Source: Syntrophomonadaceae bacterium | GTDB lineage: Bacteria > Bacillota > Syntrophomonadia > Syntrophomonadales > Syntrophomonadaceae | Direction: 5' to 3' | Assembly (NCBI GenBank): GCA_031265005.1 | Contig: JAISDD010000088.1 | Location: 1 to 8,663, forward strand | Length of the DNA stretch: 8,663 bases | Part shown: positions 1 to 5,770 of the stretch, piece after piece | Layout: every line of letters begins with the position of its first letter | How positions within the stretch are numbered: the stretch's first letter is position 1 | Position numbers and translations under genes: made by a program | Notes under the pieces: model-generated | Told to the model about the DNA's origin: nothing | Databases searched by the model: none | Seen by the model: only the letters and a program-made list of their open reading frames with translations

Positions 1-427
1 CCAGTTGGTTTATATCTGAATACGAAACGGCTGTTCCGCTCAAAATTACTTTCTCGCTTATCTCAACTGCTGTAATATACAAGCCGGCCGTTATTGCTTC
101 TTCAATCTTCGCGATTAAAGTAATGTTGATACGCTCGCTTCCGGACAATACGTTTAACTGATTAAATTTCCTTTGCTGCGCCTCCAGCAATTCATTGGAT
201 AAATTATCAGAAAACCCCGAATAAAATTCTCCCATTTGCGCCGTCAGGTTCCGGTTAAGGGCTGTTTCATGTTGAAGTTTAAACCCATAATAAACGTACA
301 AACTGACCGCCGTCACTGCCAATATCGCCAAGCCGCCCAACCATCTCCTGTTAGTATGCAATATTTTTAACAGTTCGTTCGGTTCTTCCTCCAAAAGATT
401 AATATAAATCGGATAATTTTTGTTAAT
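1..427 (-). CDS. pilN: PilN, T4P alignment-complex protein (5' part only)
   Basis: The first 142 codons are visible and then the gene leaves the window at base 1. The product begins with a short cytoplasmic segment containing the PilN-type motif IYINLL (residues 7-12). This is the region that docks into PilM in characterised systems. One membrane span follows at about residues 29-49, then a polar helical, probably coiled-coil stretch. A segment at about 105-140 (ITLIAKIEEAI..GLYITAVEIS..VILSG) resembles the periplasmic ferredoxin-like part of PilN. The frame has no ATG, GTG or TTG between the in-frame TAG upstream and codon 12. The only start compatible with the GGAGG at 437-441 is ATT at 425-427, with 9 nt spacing, directly after the pilM stop. 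Translation is probably coupled to pilM. PilN identity is inferred from order and motifs and is fairly secure. The ATT start is less certain and could reflect a sequence error. Confidence 0.8.
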   Translation of the reverse strand, partial: MNKNYPIYINLLEEEPNELLKILHTNRRWLGGLAILAVTAVSLYVYYGFKLQHETALNRNLTAQMGEFYSGFSDNLSNELLEAQQRKFNQLNVLSGSERINITLIAKIEEAITAGLYITAVEISEKVILSGTAVSYSDINQL

Positions 428-428
428 T

Positions 429-1436
429 TTACGATACCTCCCGTACGGCTAAACCTAAAGCGGCTAAATATTCTCCAGTGTTGATTTTTTCTTTTTTCTC
501 GGTTTCATCCATAAATATATCTGGTGTTTCTAAAACAAATATTTCAACTCCAAAGTCAAATTCATTCATTAAAGCGCGCTGCAAGCTGTCAAATCCTTGT
601 AAACTTCCGCATATAGTCACTGAATCAAAATCTCTTTTATGCTGTTGGTAACAATATTCTAAAGCGCGTTTTATTTCTAAGATAATTTGACCGGAGTAAA
701 AAATCGCGGTTTCTTCGTTATCACCTGCTGATGCTTCCCCTGAATTTTGAACAGCCCATATTGTTTCTTTGGCCATCAAATGAAAATATCTATAATATTG
801 AAGCAGTGCCCCTTCAAAAACACAAATTGTACAATGACCCGGATTGAGAAATAAGCATCCATACGTTGAATCTTTCTCGGGCATTTTCATGATTCTCTGC
901 AAAGCTAAAGGTTCAATTTCAACTGTTCTTAAATTTAGTTTTGCTTGCTGACAAGAATTTTTTAAATTCATTACATGCTGTTTGCGGGCCGCTACCAGAA
1001 ATACTTCGATTCTTTTTTCGCCGTTCTCTTCTAAATCTTTGCTCAGGCAAACACTTACAGCCGCTTCCGCCACCGGAATGGGCAGGAACCTTTCCGCTTC
1101 AAAAAGAACGCTTTTCTTTAAATATCTTTGAGACATAGCCGGTAATATCATAGTCCGAAAATACACCTGCGGCCCCGGCAGGGAAGCAGTTACTGAAACC
1201 GTTTCCAGCTTCATTTTCTTAACCAGAGAAGTTAATATTTCTCCTAACCGGGCAGGGTCAGCTATAGCTCCGCCTTCTTCTAATGTTTCAGGAAGATCGG
1301 CTTTGTCTAAGTCCGCTATCCGCCATTTGTTATCTTTTTTGTCAGCGCCGCCCGGAAAACATACTTTCGCTACTCTTATTTTGTCACTAATGTGCAAGCC
1401 TACCTCTAATCGCTCCTTTTTATTGCCAATCCGCAT
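429..1436 (-). CDS. pilM: PilM, actin-like cytoplasmic T4P assembly protein
   Basis: At 335 aa it has normal PilM length. PilM is an actin/FtsA-fold protein on the cytoplasmic face of the membrane that binds the N-terminus of PilN and links the PilN/O complex to the motor and platform. Family landmarks are a SLPGPQVYFRTMILP block (85-99), FEAERFLPIP (112-121), EIEPLALQRI (173-182), ICGSLQGFDSL in the position of the usual GG adenosine loop (275-285), and a terminal EYLAALGLAV (322-331). The nucleotide-binding motifs look decayed. The usual phosphate-1 DIG-type motif reads GLHIS (13-17), and the second D-x-G...T motif reads NPGHCT (198-203), so both acidic residues are missing. A stretch at about 224-243 looks inserted. 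The ATG has AAGGAG 6 nt upstream. It lies 21 nt after the PilX-like gene, with pilN immediately downstream. Confidence 0.9.
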   Translation of the reverse strand: MRIGNKKERLEVGLHISDKIRVAKVCFPGGADKKDNKWRIADLDKADLPETLEEGGAIADPARLGEILTSLVKKMKLETVSVTASLPGPQVYFRTMILPAMSQRYLKKSVLFEAERFLPIPVAEAAVSVCLSKDLEENGEKRIEVFLVAARKQHVMNLKNSCQQAKLNLRTVEIEPLALQRIMKMPEKDSTYGCLFLNPGHCTICVFEGALLQYYRYFHLMAKETIWAVQNSGEASAGDNEETAIFYSGQIILEIKRALEYCYQQHKRDFDSVTICGSLQGFDSLQRALMNEFDFGVEIFVLETPDIFMDETEKKEKINTGEYLAALGLAVREVS

Positions 1437-1457
1437 TTCCCGCTCCTTAATATCTCA

Positions 1458-1961
1458 TCAATAATGTCCCGCTAATTCATAAAAAATGATATATCCTTTG
1501 CTGTACTCCGTCTCACTGCCTTCTTCTCCGCTCATTTCCTCAAAATCGTATCTTATTTTTGCTGTTACTTCCCTTTTTGCCTGATCGCAAATACCTACAC
1601 TGCTTATCGAGTAAACCAAATAATTATCAGAGGCAGACAACTCCGCCGCACCGCCTTTTAATTCAAATGAAACCTGCTCGTCCAGCACAATCTTTTTTCC
1701 GTCATATGAAGGTAACAGATCCAGATTACCATAAGTCAGCAGATGGTTATATACAGCGCCTGCCGCCCATTCCAGGCCAGAATCCGCTGCCAGTTGGGCC
1801 TGCTTCAGCCGCACATCGTTTTTGCTCATTTTTCTTTCTGTGAAACTTATTGAAAGCACCGCTCCTTCAATGAGGGTCAACAGCAAAAATATTACAAGAG
1901 CCAGCACTATTATCTGCCCATTTTCATCTGCTATCCCTTTATATTTATCGCTCCTTTTCAT
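1458..1961 (-). CDS. PilX/GspK-type minor pilin
   Basis: This 167-aa protein has a class III prepilin-like N-terminus: a charged leader of 15 residues ending in ENG, then QIIVLALVIFLLLTLIEGAV (16-35) as the hydrophobic pilin helix. If cleaved after G15, mature residue 1 is Gln and residue 5 is Leu rather than the usual Glu. PilX_N proteins and the tip pseudopilin GspK also lack Glu5. The helix continues into an amphipathic stretch (KMSKNDVRLKQAQLAADSG) typical of PilX_N proteins, followed by a small C-terminal domain. It has two further Cys-poor beta-rich segments and ends in a Tyr. The likely role is a minor pilin at or near the fibre tip that helps initiate assembly. The ATG start has a GAGG 5 nt upstream, inside an 8-bp tandem repeat. 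The gap to the preceding minor pilin gene is 18 nt. Orthology to a named pilin is uncertain. Confidence 0.75.
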   Translation of the reverse strand: MKRSDKYKGIADENGQIIVLALVIFLLLTLIEGAVLSISFTERKMSKNDVRLKQAQLAADSGLEWAAGAVYNHLLTYGNLDLLPSYDGKKIVLDEQVSFELKGGAAELSASDNYLVYSISSVGICDQAKREVTAKIRYDFEEMSGEEGSETEYSKGYIIFYELAGHY

Positions 1962-1962
1962 C

Positions 1963-1978
1963 GTAACCTCGTAACCTC
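1963..1978 (-). repeat. 8-bp tandem repeat that duplicates a ribosome-binding site
   Basis: On the minus strand GAGGTTAC occurs twice in immediate succession between the PilW-like stop codon and the PilX-like ATG. Each unit supplies a GAGG core. The proximal one lies at proper spacing (5 nt) from the ATG at 1959-1961, and the distal one lies 8 nt further upstream. It fills almost the whole 18-nt intergenic gap. Confidence 0.6.
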
Positions 1979-1979
1979 T

Positions 1980-2486
1980 TTAGCGCGCGCTCAATAAAGA
2001 GCTTCCGCATACCAGCTCCATTTCACAAGTTTCAGCACCTTTAACTCCAGTTATAACAACACGAACCAACCCATTAGCCGCCAATTCGAAACTTAAAGCC
2101 CCAATTCCTTCGCAAACTGGCTGAGGGGATGCGCCTGTACTCCTGCGATAAACACGGCCGTTCATCAAATAATAAACGATCAACTCCCCATTCATGTCTG
2201 TTATTTGCAAATCATTGCTCTCTTCAGCAAGCGCAAGAGTTTCCCCTTTTTTTACATCATCTTGAATAAACTGCAACGCTGTCCGGCAAAAATATTGTAT
2301 CTCACTTTTATTTTCATGCTGCCTGTAAACATTTAAACCCAGCCATAAAATACTCCAAAGAGCGGCTGCCACCATTATCATCAGCGGCAGAGCTACTAAA
2401 AGCTCTATCAGCAAATAACCTTCGCTGTCTTTCAGGGCTTCCCTTTTGCTAAAGATCCAAAATACTTTGCAGTTTAACAAAATCAT
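1980..2486 (-). CDS. PilW/GspJ/ComGF-type minor pilin
   Basis: A prepilin of 168 aa if it starts at ATG 2486. This start is preferred because GGAG lies 5 nt upstream. A GTG two codons earlier, at 2492, would give 170 aa. The leader is long for a pilin (23-25 residues) and ends in DSEG. It is followed by YLLIELLVALPLMIMVAAAL, a class III signal with Tyr at mature position 1 and the canonical Glu at position 5. The C-terminal domain is a small beta-rich globule with Cys residues near the end (PVCEG, ETCEMELVC). The gene start lies inside the 3' end of the upstream PilV-like gene, a 38-44 nt overlap in another frame, so the two are probably translationally coupled. Its position between I-like and X/K-like pilins fits the GspI-J-K order of pseudopilin tip complexes, which supports the J/W assignment. 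Confidence 0.75.
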   Translation of the reverse strand: MILLNCKVFWIFSKREALKDSEGYLLIELLVALPLMIMVAAALWSILWLGLNVYRQHENKSEIQYFCRTALQFIQDDVKKGETLALAEESNDLQITDMNGELIVYYLMNGRVYRRSTGASPQPVCEGIGALSFELAANGLVRVVITGVKGAETCEMELVCGSSLLSAR

Positions 2487-2868
2487 TTTCACTCCATCCG
2501 ACTTTAACCACTATTTGCCAGGAGCCGGGAATATCACTTCTTGGCGCTGTTTCCACTTGAGCCGGCATATTTTCCAACGGCGGCAAAGCAGCGTTTAATT
2601 TTTCCATATCTATCTCATAACCTTCGCTTCCCGAAACCATAAAATAATGTCTGTTGGCCTGTAAAACCTGCGTGATAGAATAAGCATAGTTAAGCGCTTT
2701 AGTTTCCATAGCCGCTTGATTGAGCCAACTCCCGGTGTTTAAAATCACATACATAAACTGCACCGAAAACAAAGCTAGTAAAGCCAGGCCTGCGGTTACT
2801 TCTATCAAAGCCCATCCCTTCTCATTATTCCGCTTAGATATACCAAGGAGTTTACTTTTGATTTTCAT
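2449..2868 (-). CDS. PilV/GspI-type minor pilin
   Basis: This 139-aa prepilin has a basic leader of 18 residues ending in NNEKG, then WALIEVTAGLALLALFSVQF. Mature residue 1 is Trp instead of the usual Phe, and Glu5 is retained. The mature protein (about 121 aa) has the amphipathic helix followed by a short beta-rich domain containing a GSWQIVVKVGWSE stretch near the end, a layout seen in GspI/PilV minor pilins. The ATG overlaps the pilD stop in an ATGA (4 nt). AGGA lies 8 nt upstream. It should be processed by the peptidase encoded immediately upstream. The family call rests on the signal, size and gene order. Which named minor pilin it matches is inferred. Confidence 0.75.
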   Translation of the reverse strand: MKIKSKLLGISKRNNEKGWALIEVTAGLALLALFSVQFMYVILNTGSWLNQAAMETKALNYAYSITQVLQANRHYFMVSGSEGYEIDMEKLNAALPPLENMPAQVETAPRSDIPGSWQIVVKVGWSENDFVKLQSILDL

Positions 2869-3596
2869 ATTATAAATCCTAAACTAATAATGTCGGCATA
2901 TACCCACGCCGCCCAGCTTCCTAAAGCCAAAAAAGGGCCAAATTTTATTGCCGATTTAAGTCCGGCTTTCTTTGATACAAGCAAAACTACGGCGTAAACG
3001 GCAGCCAATACCGAAGCTATGAAAAAAGCCCCTAACGCGCCGGGCCATCCGCAAAATACCCCGATCACTAAAGCCAATTTCACATCTCCTCCTCCTAACC
3101 CTCCTTGGGAGAATATAAATATCAAAAGAAATAATCCTCCTAACGCTATCATGCCTATTAAAGCAGAGAAAATATTGTGCATCCATAAAGACAACAGCAA
3201 CCCTATCACCAAAGTCGGATAATTCAAGCGGTCCGGTATTATCCCCCATAATCCGTCCATAAAAGCCACTGTTATCAAAAACGCCGTAAATATGTATCCC
3301 GGCAATAAATCCCATGTCATGCCACGTTGCATATACAGCAGCCAAAAAGCTATGCCGCTCATCAATTCTACTATAGGATAAACCAAAGGCAGCTTATGTC
3401 CGCAATACCTGCATTGCCCTTTTAAAAACACATAACTAAGCACTGGTATAATTTCAAAAAATCTAAGCTTACTCTGGCAATACATGCAATGACTGCCTGG
3501 AAACAACAGCGAATCGCGCTTTATTAAACGGTATATCACCACATTTAAAAATGACCCGCTCATAAGTCCTAATAAAAAAAACAAACCACCTAACAC
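2865..3596 (-). CDS. pilD: PilD, prepilin leader peptidase / N-methyltransferase
   Basis: This 243-aa polytopic membrane aspartyl protease cleaves the short positively charged leaders of prepilins on the cytoplasmic side and N-methylates the new N-terminus. The N-terminal domain (PF06750 type) starts with GSFLNVVIYRL (14-24). It carries the two zinc-type pairs C37-x2-C40 and C62-x2-C65, which bifunctional enzymes have, so methylation is expected. The catalytic aspartates are D114 (in FMDGLWGIIPD) and D171 (in GGLGGGDVKL), within the A24 peptidase domain. FGPFLALG (219-226) is the usual C-terminal motif. There are about seven or eight hydrophobic segments. The start is GTG at 3594-3596 with AGGGTGG 7 nt upstream. 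There is no ATG until M12, which would lose part of the first membrane segment. It lies between the major pilin and the minor pilin genes that are its substrates. Confidence 0.95.
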   Translation of the reverse strand: MLGGLFFLLGLMSGSFLNVVIYRLIKRDSLLFPGSHCMYCQSKLRFFEIIPVLSYVFLKGQCRYCGHKLPLVYPIVELMSGIAFWLLYMQRGMTWDLLPGYIFTAFLITVAFMDGLWGIIPDRLNYPTLVIGLLLSLWMHNIFSALIGMIALGGLFLLIFIFSQGGLGGGDVKLALVIGVFCGWPGALGAFFIASVLAAVYAVVLLVSKKAGLKSAIKFGPFLALGSWAAWVYADIISLGFII

Positions 3597-3648
3597 CTGG
3601 CTACCACCCTAACCGCAAAAATATTTTTATCTCTTTTCCCATATTCTT

Positions 3649-4044
3649 TTAGGTGGAAGATGTGTCTTGAGAAACAACAATATCGTAACCAGTTGTGCCA
3701 TCTCCTTTTATTTCCAATATATATGCTTTACCGTCAGGATCTACAGGGACTGTTTTTAAATAATTGGGGATCAGCGGCAGAGCGTCGGTAATCGCTTTAG
3801 CGCTTTTGTATTGGTTTACTAGAAGCGAACTTTCATCGTCGAGGGCCAGACACAATTCCACTGCTCTTTCAATCATCGCCTGGTCGCTAACAACCGCTTT
3901 TTGCTGGGCATCCGCCAAAAAATTCAAATACCTGGGAACGGCAATTGCCGCTATTATGGCCAAAATAGCCATAACAATCACCAACTCGATCAAAGTAAAG
4001 CCTCTTTCGTTTGCCTGCTTGCGCTCAAGGTTGATAATCGCCAT
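3649..4044 (-). CDS. pilA: major type IV pilin / GspG-like prepilin
   Basis: This 131-aa prepilin has a 15-residue leader ending in NERG, then a textbook class III signal FTLIELVIVMAILAIIAAIA with Phe at mature position 1 and Glu at position 5. The mature protein is about 116 aa, short for a pilin. It has one Cys (in VELCLAL), so it cannot form the C-terminal disulfide loop of many Gram-negative pilins. The ending YLKTVPVDPDGKAYILEI followed by GDGTTGYDIVVS resembles the GspG/ComGC style beta region with a DP-x-G turn. This makes it the best candidate for the main fibre subunit in this operon. The ribosome site AAAGGAG lies 7 nt before the ATG. The gap to pilC is 52 nt and to pilD is 52 nt, with no convincing terminator in either. 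The symbol pilA is used functionally; orthology to a specific pilin is not established. Confidence 0.88.
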   Translation of the reverse strand: MAIINLERKQANERGFTLIELVIVMAILAIIAAIAVPRYLNFLADAQQKAVVSDQAMIERAVELCLALDDESSLLVNQYKSAKAITDALPLIPNYLKTVPVDPDGKAYILEIKGDGTTGYDIVVSQDTSST

Positions 4045-4096
4045 TATTTTTCTCCTTTCTTGATTATCCTCGTTGATTTCTTTTAAACTTCGTTGG

Positions 4097-5299
4097 CTAA
4101 TTCACCAAATCCAGCATACTAAACATCGGCAAAAGAGTAGATATTACGATTCCTCCCACAAAAAAAGCTACTATAACAATCAATATAGGTTCCAATACCG
4201 CGAGTAAATTATCCACTAGATGCAAAACTTCTTTTTCATGATAGTCAGCCAATTTGACCAACATTTGCTCCAAAGCTCCGCTCTCCTCACCCGCCGCAAT
4301 CATTTGTATCACCATAGCATTGAATATACCTGTTTCTTTAAGCGCTGAAGCTAAAGAACTGCCTGCGCTGACCATAGCTCCCGCTTCTTCCATTATCTGC
4401 CTCAAAACCGAAGCGCCCGTTAAACCTTCCATCATTTTAATACTTTGCAAAAGAGGAACCCCCGCTTGGATCAAAGTCCCAACCGTACGGCTAAACCGAA
4501 CAACCGCCAAACCCTTTACTATATCTCCTACCCATGGCAATTTATAAATACACCGTTCTATGAAAAGCCTCTTTTCAAGACGGCTGCTTAAATAGATACC
4601 ACCGCCAGCAACAATTATTGCCCCAAAGACAAGAAGGGCAAAGTTATTTCTTATGAAATCACTGACAGCTATTAATATTTTGGTTGGAAGCGGCAAATCA
4701 ACGCCCGCGCTTTGGTATAAACCTAAAAACGTAGGCATAACAAAAGTAATAATCAAAATAACCACCATCAGTGAAACCACAGCTATTATGCCGGGATACA
4801 AAGACGCCGTTTTGATTTTGTTTTTTATTTCTTGATCTTTTTCCAAATATGAACACAGCTGTTCCAAATTTTTGGCCAACATCCCTCCGATTTCGCCAGA
4901 GTTTATCATGCTGACGTAAACAGGAGAAAATATACGGGGGAAACGGCTCAGGCTAAAAGATAAACTTAAACCCGAATTCAAATCAGCTTGAATTGAGTTA
5001 ATAACTTTTTTTAAGACGCGGGTTTGGGCTTGTTCAAGTATAATCTGAAAACATGACAACAGAGTTATGCCAGCGTCCAGCATCGCTTTCAACTGCCTGG
5101 TCAAAGCGATAAGGTCACGAACAGGTATAGTATCCCGTTTAGTAAAAAAAAGTAATGGGGCCTTTATTAGCGATATTTCTTTCAAATAAACTAAGGCATA
5201 ACCTTGAGCCAGCATTTGCTCGATTACAAATTCCCTATCCCCATTGATGAATCCTATACTGCTTTTGCCGTCACTTGTTATCCTTTTATAAGCAAACAT
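4097..5299 (-). CDS. pilC: PilC, inner-membrane platform protein
   Basis: This 400-aa protein of GspF/PilC type forms the membrane platform on which PilB acts to push pilin subunits into the fibre. It has two T2SSF domains in tandem, at about 60-190 and 264-390. They carry the repeated signatures GEIGGML (135-141) and GEESGALEQML (337-347), the QL..ML.AGI.L (69-80) and TL.QAGVPLL (275-284) helices, and IKTASLYPG (162-170) before the first span. Membrane segments are near 170-190, 218-236 and 368-392. The N-terminal about 50 residues match the usual PilC start (FAYKRITSDGK...G), which supports ATG 5297-5299. AGAGGGG lies 10 nt upstream, slightly long. An out-of-frame ATG four bases earlier would give only a short peptide. 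Unlike the rest of the operon, pilC has a 470-nt leader containing copy B of the duplicated element, so it may have its own promoter. Confidence 0.95.
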   Translation of the reverse strand: MFAYKRITSDGKSSIGFINGDREFVIEQMLAQGYALVYLKEISLIKAPLLFFTKRDTIPVRDLIALTRQLKAMLDAGITLLSCFQIILEQAQTRVLKKVINSIQADLNSGLSLSFSLSRFPRIFSPVYVSMINSGEIGGMLAKNLEQLCSYLEKDQEIKNKIKTASLYPGIIAVVSLMVVILIITFVMPTFLGLYQSAGVDLPLPTKILIAVSDFIRNNFALLVFGAIIVAGGGIYLSSRLEKRLFIERCIYKLPWVGDIVKGLAVVRFSRTVGTLIQAGVPLLQSIKMMEGLTGASVLRQIMEEAGAMVSAGSSLASALKETGIFNAMVIQMIAAGEESGALEQMLVKLADYHEKEVLHLVDNLLAVLEPILIVIVAFFVGGIVISTLLPMFSMLDLVN

Positions 5300-5345
5300 A
5301 CATTTTTATCCCCTCTCAGCGTCAAAAACTAAAAGGAAACCGCCA

Positions 5346-5389
5346 GCCGATGTTATAACTTATCCGTACATTGCGCCTTTCACATCGGC
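5346..5389 (-). promoter_or_regulatory. inverted repeat in the pilC leader (possible attenuator)
   Basis: GCCGATGT (5346-5353) is repeated inversely and perfectly as ACATCGGC (5382-5389), with a 28-nt loop. In a minus-strand transcript it would fold about 30 nt before the pilC ribosome site. A T-rich stretch follows (TTTCCTTTTAGTTTTT after GGCGG), giving it some features of a leaky terminator. The loop contains the remnant start codon of the accessory gene. The long loop makes it a weak candidate. Confidence 0.35.
5360..5383 (-). pseudogene. remnant 5' end of the accessory membrane-protein gene
   Basis: Minus strand from 5383 reads GTG AAA GGC GCA ATG TAC GGA TAA, that is V-K-G-A-M-Y-G-stop. 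It is embedded in sequence homologous to the start of the gene at 5771-6592, which begins GTG AAA GGC GAA AAT (V-K-G-E-N). The preceding bases also match (CATATACAG-TTGGG-GTTG..). This looks like the stump of a duplicated copy whose body was lost. It could instead be a coincidental short leader peptide. Confidence 0.5.
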
Positions 5390-5496
5390 AACGCCCAAGC
5401 TGTATATGACGATAAACATCTATGTAATTACAATAATTCAGACGTATAAAAATTACTAGAGTTACTCTTAACTGTGATCCGAAGAGGTTAAAAGCA

Positions 5497-5574
5497 ATGA
5501 CATGTGTAAGAAAAGTAGGTTGCGACTTACCGCCGGTAACAGAATGTTTATTTCTTGAACATATTATATCTTAA
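5497..5574 (+). CDS. possible 25-aa micropeptide in copy B
   Basis: A plus-strand ORF starting ATG 5497 and stopping TAA 5572-5574, with GAAGAGG 9 nt upstream. The peptide is 25 aa and contains TCVRKVGCDLPPVTEC, with three cysteines and a short hydrophobic end. The same frame, ribosome site and first 20 codons occur in copy A, with two amino-acid differences (R/I and P/L). It runs opposite to the pil genes, and a plus-oriented terminator lies 130 nt downstream. No plus-strand promoter is convincing. Because the whole element is conserved, conservation of the ORF is not by itself proof of coding. Confidence 0.25.
   Translation: MTCVRKVGCDLPPVTECLFLEHIIS
5527..5539. promoter_or_regulatory. palindrome TTACCGCCGGTAA, candidate operator (copy B)
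   Basis: A perfect palindrome with 6-bp arms around a central C. It lies about 23 bp downstream of the minus-strand -10 box, so it would overlap the first transcribed bases, a classical repressor position. In RNA it would form a short hairpin. The equivalent in copy A keeps the outer 5-bp arms. Confidence 0.4.
5563..5568 (-). promoter_or_regulatory. -10 box (TATAAT) of a putative pilC promoter
   Basis: The minus strand reads TATAAT here, inside the duplicated core. At 17 nt upstream the hexamer is TAGTTT, a poor -35. It would give a leader of about 255 nt before pilC. The equivalent box is intact in copy A. Confidence 0.4.
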
Positions 5575-5705
5575 AACTATCTAAAAAACTACCCATTTTT
5601 GCCATAATTTTTCACAAAAATAATTATTTGCTTAAATTTTGATAATTACGTTAATAATTTTACCAGAACGCAATCAGCAAAACAGCGTTTTTCCTCGCTA
5701 TTAGG

Positions 5706-5747
5706 AAGGGCATGAACTGCGAACAAGCAGCCCATGCCCTTATTTTT
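5706..5747 (+). terminator. strong hairpin with T-tract on the plus side
   Basis: AAGGGCATG (5706-5714) pairs with CATGCCCTT (5733-5741). After an AA/CC internal mismatch, CTGC pairs with GCAG, with a 6-base loop. On the plus strand it runs directly into ATTTTT (5742-5747), the pattern of an intrinsic terminator for plus-strand transcription. It lies only 24 nt after the stop of the minus-strand gene ending at 5771, so it may serve that gene. However, no T-tract follows it on the minus strand. It could block antisense transcripts coming from the micro-ORF side. Confidence 0.75.
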
Positions 5748-5770
5748 CCGGGATCGTGTTTTTTTATTTA

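Larger units (their letters stand above)
5371..5682 (-). repeat. duplicated leader element, copy B (upstream of pilC)
   Basis: This is a direct repeat of 6583-6856. The core 5461-5639 aligns with 6635-6812 with about a dozen differences by eye over 178 bases (roughly 93% identity), including one single-base indel. Outside the core, homology is weaker but clear on both sides. Upstream (on minus) the TTTGCTGAT..GCGTT and CGTAA.TATC blocks match. Downstream, CATATACAG.TTGGG.GTTG and GTGAAAGGCG match the start of the accessory gene. Copy B has about 35 extra bases near 5415-5455. The repeat probably acts as a promoter plus 5' leader for pilC. It could also be a dispersed intergenic repeat of this genome. 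Confidence 0.9.
5300..5770. other. 471-bp region between pilC and the accessory gene
   Basis: No conventional gene lies here. From high to low coordinates it holds the plus-oriented hairpin terminator (5706-5747), copy B of the duplicated leader (about 5371-5682) with a minus-strand -10 box and a plus-strand micro-ORF, the remnant start of the accessory gene (5360-5383), an 8-bp inverted repeat (5346-5389) and the pilC ribosome site (5310-5316). It is AT-rich compared with the pil genes. Confidence 0.7.

Noticed and set aside
2956..3345. Long open frame on the minus strand inside pilD
   Set aside because: It lies in another frame within a clearly recognisable pilD, has no family features and no convincing ribosome site.
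3597..3648. Terminator between the pilin gene and pilD
   Set aside because: Only an A/T palindrome (AAAAATATTTTT) is present, with no GC stem. It is not enough to call a terminator, although reduced read-through after a highly expressed pilin would be plausible.
5458..5468. Palindrome AGAGTTACTCT at the edge of copy B
   Set aside because: It is short, AT-rich and not kept in copy A, so chance is likely.
5461..5640. A known riboswitch class in the duplicated leader
   Set aside because: I compared the minus- and plus-strand reading with the conserved cores I know for c-di-GMP-I/II, preQ1, SAM, THF, cobalamin and fluoride riboswitches and saw no match. Only short hairpins are evident.
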